This document shows positions 1 to 8,820 of a stretch of 64,000 nt of DNA, piece by piece. The position numbers were made by a program, and so were the translations under genes. The stretch lies in contig NZ_JACEGD010000016.1 in assembly GCF_016031635.1 (NCBI RefSeq), positions 62,001 through 126,000 of the forward strand, in the 5' to 3' direction. The number at the start of each line of letters is the position of its first letter. Within the stretch, counting starts at the first letter, position 1. The notes under the pieces were generated by a model. It was not told where the DNA came from. It made no database searches and saw nothing but the letters and a program-made list of their open reading frames with translations. This DNA is from Bradyrhizobium diversitatis. GTDB lineage: Bacteria; Pseudomonadota; Alphaproteobacteria; Rhizobiales; Xanthobacteraceae.

Positions 1-686
1 TGGGGTATGACTACAGGGTGACGCTCGACGCCAACGAGCAGTACGCCGACCTCGCGGCGTTGCGGGCGTTGATCGACCGGCTTGATCATGACGCCGCGCT
101 GCGCCAGATCGCGGCGCGATTGCTTTATGTCGAACAGCCAATGCCGCGCGACATCACCCGGCAATCGCCGCTGGGCGCACTGGCAGATCGCGGTTTCATC
201 ATCGACGAAGCCGACGATTCCTACGATGCTTTTCCGGCCGCCCGAGCCCTCGGCTATCGCGGCATCTCCTCCAAATCCTGCAAGGGTCTCTACAAGTCCA
301 TCGTCAATGCCACGCGCGCGGTGAAATGGAGCGCGGAAGGCGAGGCCTTCTTCGTGACCGGCGAGGATCTCACCTGCCAGGCCGGTCTCGCCGTGCAGCA
401 GGACCTCGCGCTCGGAGCCTTCATCGGCGTCACCCATGCCGAACGCAACGGCCACCACTATGTCGACGGCTTTGGCGAGACGCCCGCCCCTGAAGCTGCG
501 GCCTTCGCGGCCGCGCATCCCGATCTCTACGCCGATGCCGGTCAGGGCATCCGCCTCTCCATTCACGACGGCGATCTCCTGACGGGATCGCTTCACACAG
601 CAGGCTTTGCCACCGCGGTCCATCCGGACTGGTCGGCGCTGCGCCCGCTCGAACAGCCAAATTCACTTCAGGAGCAGTTAGCATGA
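1..686 (+). CDS. Enolase-superfamily protein, C-terminal part (5' truncated by window edge)
   Basis: The reading frame is open from the first base (first complete codon at 3), so this is the end of a longer gene; the GTG at 18 lies inside the protein and is not a start. The visible ~227 residues look like the barrel of an enolase-superfamily enzyme: LDANEQY, then YVEQPM, then IDEADDSYD, which would supply the three acidic Mg2+ ligands, followed by GYRGISSKSCKG. This superfamily dehydrates or racemises sugar acids and related carboxylates. The stop overlaps the next start (ATGA at 683-686), so it is translationally coupled to the Gfo/Idh/MocA gene and belongs to the same catabolic operon. The N-terminal capping domain that would decide the subfamily is missing, so no substrate is assigned. 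Confidence 0.72.
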   Translation, partial: GYDYRVTLDANEQYADLAALRALIDRLDHDAALRQIAARLLYVEQPMPRDITRQSPLGALADRGFIIDEADDSYDAFPAARALGYRGISSKSCKGLYKSIVNATRAVKWSAEGEAFFVTGEDLTCQAGLAVQQDLALGAFIGVTHAERNGHHYVDGFGETPAPEAAAFAAAHPDLYADAGQGIRLSIHDGDLLTGSLHTAGFATAVHPDWSALRPLEQPNSLQEQLA

Positions 687-1834
687 CCACCCAACGCCTC
701 GGCCTCATCATGAACGGCGTCACCGGACGCATGGGGCTCAACCAGCATCTGATCCGCTCGATCGTCGCCATCCGTGACCAGGGCGGCGTCCGCCTGAAGA
801 ACGGCGATCGCGTCATACCCGACCCGATCCTGGTCGGCCGCAGCGCCGAGAAGGTCGAGGCGCTGGCCAAGCGCTTCAACATCACGCGCTGGACCACCGA
901 CCTCGACGCCGCGCTCGCCGACAAGAACGACACCATGTTCTTCGACGCCGCGACGACGCAGGCGCGCCCCGGTCTTCTGACCCAGGCCATCAACGCCGGC
1001 AAGCACGTCTATTGCGAGAAGCCGATCGCCACGAACTTCGAAGAAGCGCTCGAAGTGGTCAAGCTCGCCAATGCCAAGGGCGTCAAGCACGGCACGGTGC
1101 AGGACAAGCTGTTCCTGCCGGGTCTGAAGAAGATCGCCTTCCTGCGCGACTCCGGCTTCTTCGGCCGCATCCTCTCGGTGCGCGGCGAGTTCGGCTATTG
1201 GGTGTTCGAAGGCGGCTGGCAGGAGGCGCAGCGGCCGTCCTGGAACTACCGCGACGAGGACGGTGGCGGCATCATCCTCGACATGGTCTGCCACTGGCGC
1301 TACGTGCTCGACAACCTCTTCGGCAACGTCCAGAGCGTGGTCTGCATCGGCAACACCGACATCCCCGAGCGCTACGACGAGCAGGGCAAGAAGTACAAGG
1401 CGACCGCGGACGATTCCGCCTACGCGACGTTCCAGCTCGAGGGCGGCATCATCGCCCACATCAACATGTCCTGGGTGACGCGCGTCTATCGCGACGACCT
1501 CGTCACCTTCCAGGTTGACGGCACCCACGGCTCGGCGGTCGCAGGCCTCACCGACTGCATGATCCAGGCGCGGCAGGCGACCCCGCGGCCGGTGTGGAAT
1601 CCGGACGAGAAGCGGCTGCATGATTTCTACGGCGACTGGCAGAAGCTGCCCGACAACGTCACCTACGACAACGGCTTCAAGGAGCAGTGGGAGTTGTTCA
1701 TCCGCCACGTCTACGAGGACGCCCCCTACAAGTTCACGCTGCTCGAAGGCGCCAAGGGCGTGCAGCTCGCCGAATGCGCGCTGAAGAGCTGGAAAGAGCG
1801 GCGCTGGATCGACGTCGCCCCGATCAAGGCGTGA
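683..1834 (+). CDS. Gfo/Idh/MocA family NAD(P)-dependent oxidoreductase
   Basis: A 383-residue protein of normal length for the family. The N-terminal Rossmann fold has a glycine-rich turn (NGVTGRMG, residues 11-18). The family signature CEKP lies at 111-114, where the lysine normally contributes to catalysis, and the C-terminal alpha/beta domain contains GGGIILDMVCHWRYVLDNLFG (from about residue 194), a typical active-site helix. Family members oxidise or reduce sugars, inositols and sugar acids with NAD(P). The start ATG overlaps the upstream stop, and a DUF993 gene and a sugar isomerase follow, so it is probably the dehydrogenase step of the same pathway. The specific substrate is unknown. 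Confidence 0.85.
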   Translation: MTTQRLGLIMNGVTGRMGLNQHLIRSIVAIRDQGGVRLKNGDRVIPDPILVGRSAEKVEALAKRFNITRWTTDLDAALADKNDTMFFDAATTQARPGLLTQAINAGKHVYCEKPIATNFEEALEVVKLANAKGVKHGTVQDKLFLPGLKKIAFLRDSGFFGRILSVRGEFGYWVFEGGWQEAQRPSWNYRDEDGGGIILDMVCHWRYVLDNLFGNVQSVVCIGNTDIPERYDEQGKKYKATADDSAYATFQLEGGIIAHINMSWVTRVYRDDLVTFQVDGTHGSAVAGLTDCMIQARQATPRPVWNPDEKRLHDFYGDWQKLPDNVTYDNGFKEQWELFIRHVYEDAPYKFTLLEGAKGVQLAECALKSWKERRWIDVAPIKA

Positions 1835-1867
1835 GGTCGTTCGGATAAACCCCGATGTCCACCAAGC

Positions 1868-1953
1868 CGTCATTGCGAGCGAAGCGAAGCAATCCAGGAT
1901 CTCTCCGCGGCAACAGTCTGGATTGCTTCGTCGCTTCGCTCCTCGCAATGACG
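1868..1953. repeat. Palindromic intergenic repeat, family A (copy 1)
   Basis: An imperfect inverted repeat: the left arm begins CGTCATTGCGAGCGAAGCGA and the right arm ends with CTCGCAATGACG. It would fold into a long hairpin between the oxidoreductase and the DUF993 gene. Near-identical elements occur at 51995-52081 and 56175-56255. Such elements are common in Bradyrhizobium intergenic regions. Here it may stabilise or attenuate the operon mRNA. Confidence 0.85.
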
Positions 1954-1969
1954 GGGAGAGGTCTGAGCC

Positions 1970-3160
1970 ATGAATAAACCCGTCCAGCCGATGTCGTCAT
2001 TGTCGCTCAAGCTGCCCAAGGCCGATCGCTCGATCGAGACCTACCGGTTAGCTGCCTCACGCACGTTCCCCGCAAAGCTCGAGGGACCGCTGAACCGCAT
2101 CGCCTTCTCGGCCGTACACACGGTCGCCGATCCCTTCGTCGACAACGATCCCTGGCTGTCGGTCGCCGTCGACTGGGACAAGACCATCGCTTTCCGCGAG
2201 CACGTCTGGGATCTCGGCCTTGGCGTTGCCGAAGCCATGGACACCGCGCAGCGCGGCATGGGGCTGGACTGGCCGACCTCGCTGGAGCTGATCACGCGCT
2301 CGGTCGCCGCCGCCAAGCGCCGCAACGCGCTGGTGTTCTCCGGTGCAGGCACCGATCATCTCGCAGTGGAAGATGCGAAAAGCCTCGATGACGTGATCCG
2401 CGCCTATGAGGAGCAGATCTCCGCAGTCGAGAAGGTGGGTGGCCGCATCATCCTGATGGCGTCGCGCGCGCTGGCCAAGCTCGGCCGCAACGCCGACGAT
2501 TATGCCAAGGTCTATGACCGCGTGCTGTCGCAGGTTCGCGAGCCCGTGATCATCCACTGGCTCGGCGACATGTTCGATCCGGCGCTGACGGGATATTGGG
2601 GCACCAGGGATCTCGATCAGGCGATGAACACGGCGGTCGCCATCATCAATGGCAACGCCGCCAAGGTCGACGGCGTGAAAGTCTCGCTGCTGGACAAGCA
2701 GCGCGAGATCGACATGCGCCGGCGCCTGGACAAGCGCATCAAGATGTACACCGGGGACGATTTCAACTACGCGGAGCTGATCGCCGGTGACGAGCAGGGC
2801 TTTTCGCACGCGCTGCTCGGCATCTTCGACGCCATAGCGCCGGCGGCGTCCTACGCGTTGTCGCGGCTGGCAGCCGGTGACGAGGCCGGCTTTCACGACG
2901 TGCTCGGGCCGACGGTGCCGCTGTCGCGCCACATCTTCAAGGCGCCGACGCGCTTCTACAAGACTGGCGTCGTGTTCATGGCCTATCTCAACGGCCATCA
3001 GGATCATTTCACCATGGTCGGGGGACAGGAGAGCACGCGCTCCATGCTGCATCTGGCCGAGCTATTCCGTCTGGCCGACAAGGCCGGCCTGCTCGCCAAC
3101 CCTGAGCTCGCGACGCGGCGGATGAAAACCGTGCTCGCCACCCACGGCATCGAATCCTGA
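1970..3160 (+). CDS. DUF993 family protein (dihydrodipicolinate synthase-like aldolase)
   Basis: A 396-residue protein matching what I know of DUF993, a branch of the class I aldolase/dihydrodipicolinate synthase superfamily. Visible stretches consistent with a TIM barrel are LVFSGAGTDHL, GGRIILMASRALA, EPVIIHWLGDMFDPAL and VDGVKVSLLDK; the lysine in the last is a plausible Schiff-base residue, as in KDHG/DHDPS aldolases (inferred by pattern, not alignment). It is longer than a canonical 290-residue DHDPS. It follows repeat A1 after a 135-base gap, and its stop overlaps the isomerase start (TGATG). A role as aldolase or dehydratase for a keto-sugar acid made by the upstream enzymes is inferred; no DUF993 reaction is known to me. 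Confidence 0.75.
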   Translation: MNKPVQPMSSLSLKLPKADRSIETYRLAASRTFPAKLEGPLNRIAFSAVHTVADPFVDNDPWLSVAVDWDKTIAFREHVWDLGLGVAEAMDTAQRGMGLDWPTSLELITRSVAAAKRRNALVFSGAGTDHLAVEDAKSLDDVIRAYEEQISAVEKVGGRIILMASRALAKLGRNADDYAKVYDRVLSQVREPVIIHWLGDMFDPALTGYWGTRDLDQAMNTAVAIINGNAAKVDGVKVSLLDKQREIDMRRRLDKRIKMYTGDDFNYAELIAGDEQGFSHALLGIFDAIAPAASYALSRLAAGDEAGFHDVLGPTVPLSRHIFKAPTRFYKTGVVFMAYLNGHQDHFTMVGGQESTRSMLHLAELFRLADKAGLLANPELATRRMKTVLATHGIES

Positions 3161-4023
3161 TGCGCGACTTCTCGTCCGATCATCGCTGGCTGTCGCTGAA
3201 CACGGCGACGGTCCGCAAGCAGGGTGACCTCGTCGCGATCATCGAGGCCTGTGCGGAGCACGGCATCCGCGCCGTCGATCCCTGGCGCGACCAGGTCGCG
3301 GCCGTCGGTCTCGAGCGCGCCGCGCGCGCAGTGCGCGAGACCGGCCTCGAGCTGTCAGGCTATTGCCGCGGCGGCATGTTCACCTCGGACGCCTCGCGCC
3401 GGGGCGAGGTGCGCGACGACAACAGGCGCTGCGTCGACGAGGCCAAGGCGCTGGGCGCCTCCTGCATCGTCCTCGTCGTCGGCGGCCTGCCGCAATATTC
3501 GCGGCCGGGCAGCGAGGCCTCGAAGGATCTCGTGGCAGCGCGCGGGCAGGTCGAGGAAGCTCTTGCCGAGATGCTCGACTACGCGAGGCAGGCAAAGCTG
3601 CCGCTGGCGATCGAGCCCCTGCATCCTGCCTATGCGGCCGACCGCGCCTGCGTGAACACCACGAAGCAGGCGCTCGACATCTGCGACCGGCTCGACCCTG
3701 ATCGCACCGGCATGCTCGGCGTCGCGCTCGACGTCTATCACATCTGGTGGGACCCGGAGCTGATGAGCCAGATCACGCGCGCCGGCCAGGATCGCCTGCT
3801 GGCGTTCCATGTCTGCGACTGGCTGGTACCGACGAAAGACATCCTCAACGACCGCGGCATGATGGGCGACGGCGTCATCGATATCAAATCGGTGCGTCAG
3901 GCGGTCGAGGCGCAGGGCTTTGCCGGCTATTCCGAGATCGAGATCTTCTCGAACGACTGGTGGGCTAAGCCGATGGACGAGGTGCTACGCACCTGCATCG
4001 CGCGGCATAAGGCGGTGGTCTAG
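3160..4023 (+). CDS. Sugar phosphate isomerase/epimerase (AP-endonuclease-2-like TIM barrel)
   Basis: A 287-residue protein of the xylose-isomerase-like TIM-barrel family, which uses a divalent metal to isomerise or epimerise sugars and inositol derivatives. Likely metal ligands sit in AIEPLHP (Glu), VALDVYHIWWD (Asp), LAFHVCDW (His) and YSEIEIFS (Glu), in the expected order. The start overlaps the preceding stop by one base, so it is co-translated with the DUF993 gene. It ends 16 bases before the convergent Spy-like gene. With the upstream genes it makes a four-enzyme sugar/sugar-acid module; the actual sugar cannot be read from the sequence. Confidence 0.85.
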   Translation: MRDFSSDHRWLSLNTATVRKQGDLVAIIEACAEHGIRAVDPWRDQVAAVGLERAARAVRETGLELSGYCRGGMFTSDASRRGEVRDDNRRCVDEAKALGASCIVLVVGGLPQYSRPGSEASKDLVAARGQVEEALAEMLDYARQAKLPLAIEPLHPAYAADRACVNTTKQALDICDRLDPDRTGMLGVALDVYHIWWDPELMSQITRAGQDRLLAFHVCDWLVPTKDILNDRGMMGDGVIDIKSVRQAVEAQGFAGYSEIEIFSNDWWAKPMDEVLRTCIARHKAVV

Positions 4024-4039
4024 GTCGCGCGCGCGGGCT

Positions 4040-5998
4040 TCACGGGCTTGCGAGCTGTTGCAGCGTGTTGAAGCGCGCCTTCTGCTCGCTGCTCAGCGTG
4101 GCGTAGAACTCGTCCAGTGCGGGTTCGACCAGCTTGGCGGCCGTCAGCATGGCCTCGAGACGGCGATGCATCGCCTCCAGCCGTCCGACCGGCGTCAGGG
4201 GCACATCGTTCGGACAGGCCGCCTGCAGGCCGTCAACGCCCTTCGCCGTCGCTTCGCTCAGGCGGTCGAGCGCCTCCTTCTGCTTGCCCGCAGGGTGGAG
4301 CACGGCCTCGATCCTTTGGATCGGCAGCTGCGTCAGGCTGGACTTGGGATCGCCGCAGCCCTCGGCACTGGCCTCCTGCTGCTGCGAGCGCTCGCCGACA
4401 TTGGGGCCGAGCGCGTTGAAGCGGGCCTGCTGTTCGTCACTTAGCGAGTTGTAGAAGTTCTCCAGTGCTGGCCGCACGATCTTGACGGCCTCCAACGTCG
4501 CGCTGATGCGGTTCATCATCGCGCGCAGGCGGCCGGGCGGAGTCAGTGCATAGGTTTCCGCACAGGAGTCCTTGAACACGGCGGCAGCGTTTGCCGCCGC
4601 GGTCTTCAACTCGTCGAGCAGCGCGCGTTGCTCCGGCGTCGGCTGCACGGCTCGCGCGATATCGGCAAGCGGCCAGGCGGTGACGCCCTTGTCCGGCGTG
4701 CTGCACAATTGCTGGAGCGTCTGCGGGCTCACGCTGGCGCGCAGCCGCGTGCGTCCGCCGCCGGCTTGCGGATAGTCGTACGGATCGGTGCTGGCGTAGG
4801 CGGCATAGGGGCCGTCGCCACCCCAGAACACGGTATCGACGAAGTCGTCATAGGCGTACGCCCAATAGCCGGGCTCGTAAGCATAGGACCAGAACGTGTA
4901 GTTGAAGATGTCGGAATAGGCGTAAGGCCAGAACACCGGCCCAAGCCACGCCACGAACGCGGCGGGATGGCGGTGACGCCAGGCCTGCCGGGGAGCCCAG
5001 CCGCTTTGGCGCGTGGTGAGCGCCGCCTGGGCTAGAGCAGGGGCCTGCTCGCGGAAGGGCTCGGCAAACCGTCCACGCTGGGCGGCCTCCACTGCGGCCG
5101 CAGCCGCCCGCCCGGCGGGAGCCTGGAGTCCAAGCCGCTGCTGGCGCGCCAGATCGCTTTGCTGCGCGCGCTGCTCACGCTGAAGCAAGCGGTTCTGCGT
5201 CTGGAGCGTGCGCTGTTGCTCGCGCAACGCCCGCGCGCTTTCCGGTTTCTGCGTCTGGAGTTGCTGCACGCGCTGCTGCAGGCGATCGATACGGGCCTGG
5301 CGCTCCGTGGTCTGCCGCGACAGCATCTCGCGCTGCCGCTGCTCGACTTGCTGCGAGCGCTGTTGGATACGTTGCTCGCGTTCAAGAAGACGGCTCTGCG
5401 ACTGCAGCAACCGCTGCTGCTGGTGTTGTGCCCTTGCGCCTTCCGGCTTCTGCGATTGCGATTGCAATTGCTGCACGCGCTGCTGCAAGCGATCGATACG
5501 GTCTTGGCGTTCCGCGGATTGGCGCGAAAGCATCTCGCGCGGCGGTCCCGCTCGCTCGCTCGCGGCCGGGGGGGCACTTGGGCGCGACGGGGCGGCGATA
5601 TGCGGCGTCGGCCGCGGCGCCACGGCCGGACGTTGCGGCGATTCCGGCGGGCGATGGAATTCGCGCCGCGGCGCCGCCACCTGGGGGGCGGCTCGCGGGG
5701 CACTGAATTGTGGGCTCGAGCGCGGTGGCGGTGATGCCATGTGCGGCGCCGGACGTGGCGCCATCGCTGGCCGCTGCGGCATGGCTGGCGGTGCTGCCGG
5801 CCGAGCCATAGCCGGTGGCGCTGCCGGGCGGGCCATGGCCGGTGGTGCTGATGGCGGCGCTGCCGGCGCTGCGGCGGGGCCGGGCGGCCCGCCTCTTCCA
5901 TGTCCCTGGCCGGGTCCTTGGGCGAGCGCGCCGGCACTCGCCGCCAGCATCGAGACACCGACTAAAACAGCCGTAAGGCAAACGCCACGCGGAAGCAT
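4040..5998 (-). CDS. Secreted Pro/Gln-rich protein with two Spy/CpxP-like (LTXXQ) domains
   Basis: About 652 residues. The start at 5998 is chosen over the upstream in-frame ATG at 6028 because it begins a good signal peptide (MLPRGVCLTAVLVGVSMLAA, then AGALAQ) and has GGGAG eight bases upstream. Order after the signal: Pro/Ala-rich linker with AAPPAMARP-type repeats; two tandem Gln/Arg-rich coiled-coil repeats, each starting REMLSRQ and containing RIDRLQQRVQQLQ; an aromatic segment rich in YAY and FW; then two tandem C-terminal helical domains, each with a TPxGRLxAMxxR motif and an SxEQxARFN motif, as in Spy/CpxP-type periplasmic chaperones. The domain duplication and 650-residue length are unusual, since Spy itself is about 160 residues. 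A periplasmic folding or envelope-stress role is inferred. Confidence 0.7.
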   Translation of the reverse strand: MLPRGVCLTAVLVGVSMLAASAGALAQGPGQGHGRGGPPGPAAAPAAPPSAPPAMARPAAPPAMARPAAPPAMPQRPAMAPRPAPHMASPPPRSSPQFSAPRAAPQVAAPRREFHRPPESPQRPAVAPRPTPHIAAPSRPSAPPAASERAGPPREMLSRQSAERQDRIDRLQQRVQQLQSQSQKPEGARAQHQQQRLLQSQSRLLEREQRIQQRSQQVEQRQREMLSRQTTERQARIDRLQQRVQQLQTQKPESARALREQQRTLQTQNRLLQREQRAQQSDLARQQRLGLQAPAGRAAAAAVEAAQRGRFAEPFREQAPALAQAALTTRQSGWAPRQAWRHRHPAAFVAWLGPVFWPYAYSDIFNYTFWSYAYEPGYWAYAYDDFVDTVFWGGDGPYAAYASTDPYDYPQAGGGRTRLRASVSPQTLQQLCSTPDKGVTAWPLADIARAVQPTPEQRALLDELKTAAANAAAVFKDSCAETYALTPPGRLRAMMNRISATLEAVKIVRPALENFYNSLSDEQQARFNALGPNVGERSQQQEASAEGCGDPKSSLTQLPIQRIEAVLHPAGKQKEALDRLSEATAKGVDGLQAACPNDVPLTPVGRLEAMHRRLEAMLTAAKLVEPALDEFYATLSSEQKARFNTLQQLASP

Positions 5999-6104
5999 GA
6001 TCTTAGCTCCCAGCTCATAATCGCCCACAACGTTTCAACGCGCAGGTTGCGGAATCGTTCGTTGCTGGCGGCGGCCGGCATGCGATCTTCGGACGCAGGC
6101 AGTC

Positions 6105-7319
6105 TCAGGAGAAGTCCTGCGTCAGGGTGGTGGCGAGCCGCTCCAGCGCCCAGTCGACCTGGTCGCTTGTGATCACCAACGGCGGGGCGATGCGGATCGT
6201 TTGCTCATGGGTATCCTTGGCGAGGATGCCCTTGCCCTGAAGCGCCTCGCAGTAGCGGCGAGCGCGGCCAGCTTCGGGATGCAACTCGACCGCCAGCATC
6301 AAGCCGCGCCCGCGAACCTCGCGGATCGTATTCGCACGAATGTCTTGCAAGCCTTTCAGAAAGCGCTCGCCCTGCCTGGCCGCGTTCTCGATCATGCCTT
6401 CCTCGACCAGCACGCGTATCGCTGCGCGGGCCACGGCGCAGGCAAGCGGGTTGCCGCCAAAGGTCGAGCCATGCTGCCCGGGTCGCAAAGTCCCGAGCAC
6501 GTCGTTGTTCGAGAGCACGGCCGACACCGGATAGAAGCCACCGGACAGGGCCTTGCCGAGCAGCGTCACGTCCGCCTCGATTCCCTCGTGCTGTTCGGCG
6601 AGCAGTTTACCGGTGCGACCGAGCCCGGTCTGGATCTCGTCGAGCACCAGCATCACGTTGTTTGCGATGCAGAGCTGGCGCACCTCAGTGAAGTAGCCGG
6701 CCGGAGGAATGATGACGCCGGCTTCGCCCTGGATCGGCTCGACCAGAAAGGCGACCGTGTTTGGGGTGATCGCCTCCTCCAGCGCCGCGGCGTCGCCGAA
6801 CGGGATGATCTTGAAGCCAGGCGCGAACGGCCCGAAATGTGTGCGTGTCTCAGGGTCGGTTGAAAAGCCGACGATGCCAAGCGTGCGCCCGTGAAAATTG
6901 TTGGCGCAGACGATGATCTCGGCCGCACCGTCCGGCACGCCCTTCACCTCGTAGCCCCATTTGCGAACCGCCTTGATCGCGCTTTCGACCGCCTCGGCGC
7001 CGCTGTTCATCGGCAGCACCTTGTGGGAGCCGGTGAGCGCGGCGATCTCTTCGTAGAACAGGGCGAGCTGGTCGTTGTGGAAGGCCCTCGAGGTGAGCGT
7101 CAGCCTGTGCGCCTGTTCGATCATCGCCGCCAGGATCTTGGGGTGGCAGTGGCCCTGGCTGACCGCCGAATAGGCCGAGAGGCAATCGAGATAGCGGTTG
7201 CCTTCGGTATCCCAGACCCAGACACCTTCGCCGCGTGACAGGACGACCCCGATCGGCGCGTAATTATGGGCGCCAAAGCGTGCTTCCGTTGCGATGAGAT
7301 CAATGACCGACGCGCTCAT
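6105..7319 (-). CDS. rocD: Ornithine--oxo-acid aminotransferase
   Basis: A 404-residue class III PLP-dependent aminotransferase. It would convert ornithine plus 2-oxoglutarate to glutamate semialdehyde and glutamate, linking arginine/ornithine catabolism to proline and glutamate. Key sites: PMNSGAEAVESAIKAVRKW, NNFHGRTLG, LVLDEIQTGLGRTGK and LLGKALSGGFYPVSA with the PLP lysine. The start ATG at 7319 (MSASVIDLI) has a GGAGAGAG-type site upstream; the frame stays open further upstream but that part does not resemble the family. A perfect dyad lies about 140 bases upstream (7462-7477). The gene is on the same strand as the P450 behind it but separated by 227 bases, so probably independently transcribed. 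Confidence 0.88.
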   Translation of the reverse strand: MSASVIDLIATEARFGAHNYAPIGVVLSRGEGVWVWDTEGNRYLDCLSAYSAVSQGHCHPKILAAMIEQAHRLTLTSRAFHNDQLALFYEEIAALTGSHKVLPMNSGAEAVESAIKAVRKWGYEVKGVPDGAAEIIVCANNFHGRTLGIVGFSTDPETRTHFGPFAPGFKIIPFGDAAALEEAITPNTVAFLVEPIQGEAGVIIPPAGYFTEVRQLCIANNVMLVLDEIQTGLGRTGKLLAEQHEGIEADVTLLGKALSGGFYPVSAVLSNNDVLGTLRPGQHGSTFGGNPLACAVARAAIRVLVEEGMIENAARQGERFLKGLQDIRANTIREVRGRGLMLAVELHPEAGRARRYCEALQGKGILAKDTHEQTIRIAPPLVITSDQVDWALERLATTLTQDFS

Positions 7320-7461
7320 CTGTCGTCTCTCTCCATTGCTGCGCGCCGGCGTCAACCGACCGCTCCGGCGGCCCTCAACCTGATTTGGGTATCGCTCTGC
7401 CGTCTTGGAAGCCTTCATGCCCCGATCGCGTGGTGGGGCCCGATCTGCTCGAAATGTCAGA

Positions 7462-7477
7462 TGGTTCTGCGGAACCA
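7462..7477. promoter_or_regulatory. Perfect 16-bp dyad TGGTTCTGCGGAACCA upstream of rocD
   Basis: A perfect inverted repeat (TGGTTC, four-base centre, GAACCA) in the 227-base gap between the P450 and rocD. Its size and place fit an operator for a dimeric regulator of rocD. No cognate regulator gene is adjacent, and the site is not one I recognise. Confidence 0.4.
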
Positions 7478-7546
7478 CAGGGCCTCGTTCGCCGACACGC
7501 CCTCTACTGTGCATGGGGTTGTTTTCGACATTTTGCTCTGGACCCC

Positions 7547-8767
7547 TCAGTCGATCGCGCAGGGCACGCTCAAGAACCCGCGGAACCGGACCCGTCCGCC
7601 CCGGACCGGCTGCCCGCTCACGGCATAGTTCGGGAAGCGCGCCAGGAAGCGCGAGATCGCGATCGCGCCTTCCAGCCGCGCCAGCGCCATGCCGGCGCAT
7701 TGATGTGCGCCGGTGGCGAAGGCGAGGTGCCGGTTCGGCGTGCGCGCAATATCGAAGCGCTCCGGGTCTGGAAACTGCGCGGGATCGCGGTTGGCCGCGC
7801 CAATGCACAGCGTCACCGACGTGCCGGCATCGAGCACGACGCCGCCGAGCTCGACGCGCTCCGTGGTCATGCGATTGCCGAGCTGGTTCGAGCTCTCATA
7901 GCGCAGCATCTCCTCGAGCGCCGTCTTGATCATGTCGGGGTTGTCGATCAGCCGCTGCTTCTGGTCGGGATGACGGTCCAGCGCCACGAGGCCGTTGCCG
8001 ATCAAATTGGTGGTGGTCTCGTGCCCGGCGTTGAGCAGGAAGATGCAATTGTGCAGCAGCTCCTTCTCGCTCAGCCGCTCGCCGTTCTCCTCTCCCTGGA
8101 TCAGCCGCGTCAGCACGTCGCGCTCGGGGTTGCCCGGCTTTGCGCGCCGCCGCGCCACCAGCGTCTGCAGATAGGCGAGGAAGTCCGCCACGGCCTTGTT
8201 GCCGCGCGCGCCTACCTCGGGCGACACCACGGGTTCGAGCGCGCCGAGGATCGCCAGCGACCAGTCGCGCAGCGGCCCGCGTTCCTCGTGGGGAACGTCG
8301 AGCAGATTGCCGATCACCTCGATGGGAATGGAGGCCGCGAAATCCTCGATCAGCTCGAAAGCGCCCTTGGCGGCGATGGTGTCGAGCAGGCCGTCGACCA
8401 GCTTGATGAGGTCGGCCTCCATGCCCGCGATCGCGCGCGGCGACAGCGCCCCCATGATCAGGCGGCGCACGCGGGTATGGGACGGCGGGTCGTTGAAGAC
8501 GAGACTGGTGGTGTGGTGCTCGTAGAGCGGGGTGTCGCCGTATTTCGGCGCGAACTCGCGCTTCTTGTCCGAGCTGAACGATTTGGTGTTCTTGTAGGTG
8601 GTGACGAGGTCGTCGTAACGGGTCAGGAACACGGTGCCGTTCGGCAGGCGCTTGACCGGCTCGTTCTCCCGCAGTGCACGATAGGTCGGGTAGGGGTCGT
8701 CGTAGAACTCCGGCGTCAGCTTCTCGAGGTCGAAGCTGGCCGCCAGCGCCTTCGCATCTGCGTTCAT
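7547..8767 (-). CDS. Cytochrome P450 (bacterial class I type)
   Basis: A 406-residue soluble P450 of usual bacterial length, without a membrane anchor, which should need separate ferredoxin and reductase partners; none are next to it. Seen: the I-helix oxygen-binding motif AGHETTT, the ExxR motif in EEMLRYES, and the heme-cysteine loop FATGAHQCAG. In that loop the second residue is Ala where most P450s have Gly (FGxGxHxCxG). Gene start at MNADAKALAA (8767). It is divergent from the ThDP-enzyme pair, separated by 105 bases. The substrate is unknown. Confidence 0.88.
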   Translation of the reverse strand: MNADAKALAASFDLEKLTPEFYDDPYPTYRALRENEPVKRLPNGTVFLTRYDDLVTTYKNTKSFSSDKKREFAPKYGDTPLYEHHTTSLVFNDPPSHTRVRRLIMGALSPRAIAGMEADLIKLVDGLLDTIAAKGAFELIEDFAASIPIEVIGNLLDVPHEERGPLRDWSLAILGALEPVVSPEVGARGNKAVADFLAYLQTLVARRRAKPGNPERDVLTRLIQGEENGERLSEKELLHNCIFLLNAGHETTTNLIGNGLVALDRHPDQKQRLIDNPDMIKTALEEMLRYESSNQLGNRMTTERVELGGVVLDAGTSVTLCIGAANRDPAQFPDPERFDIARTPNRHLAFATGAHQCAGMALARLEGAIAISRFLARFPNYAVSGQPVRGGRVRFRGFLSVPCAID

Positions 8768-8820
8768 CCCGTTATACTCGCCGGTTAAAGCCGATATGCC
8801 GTTTTTGTTGTTCTGGTCGG

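Noticed and set aside
668..1948. 426-codon minus-strand frame over the Gfo/Idh/MocA gene
   Set aside because: It is antisense to a clear family member, runs through repeat A1 and has no recognisable domain or ribosome site.
7385..8788. 467-codon plus-strand frame over the P450
   Set aside because: The minus-strand P450 shows I-helix, ExxR and heme motifs in place; the plus-strand frame shows none of any family.
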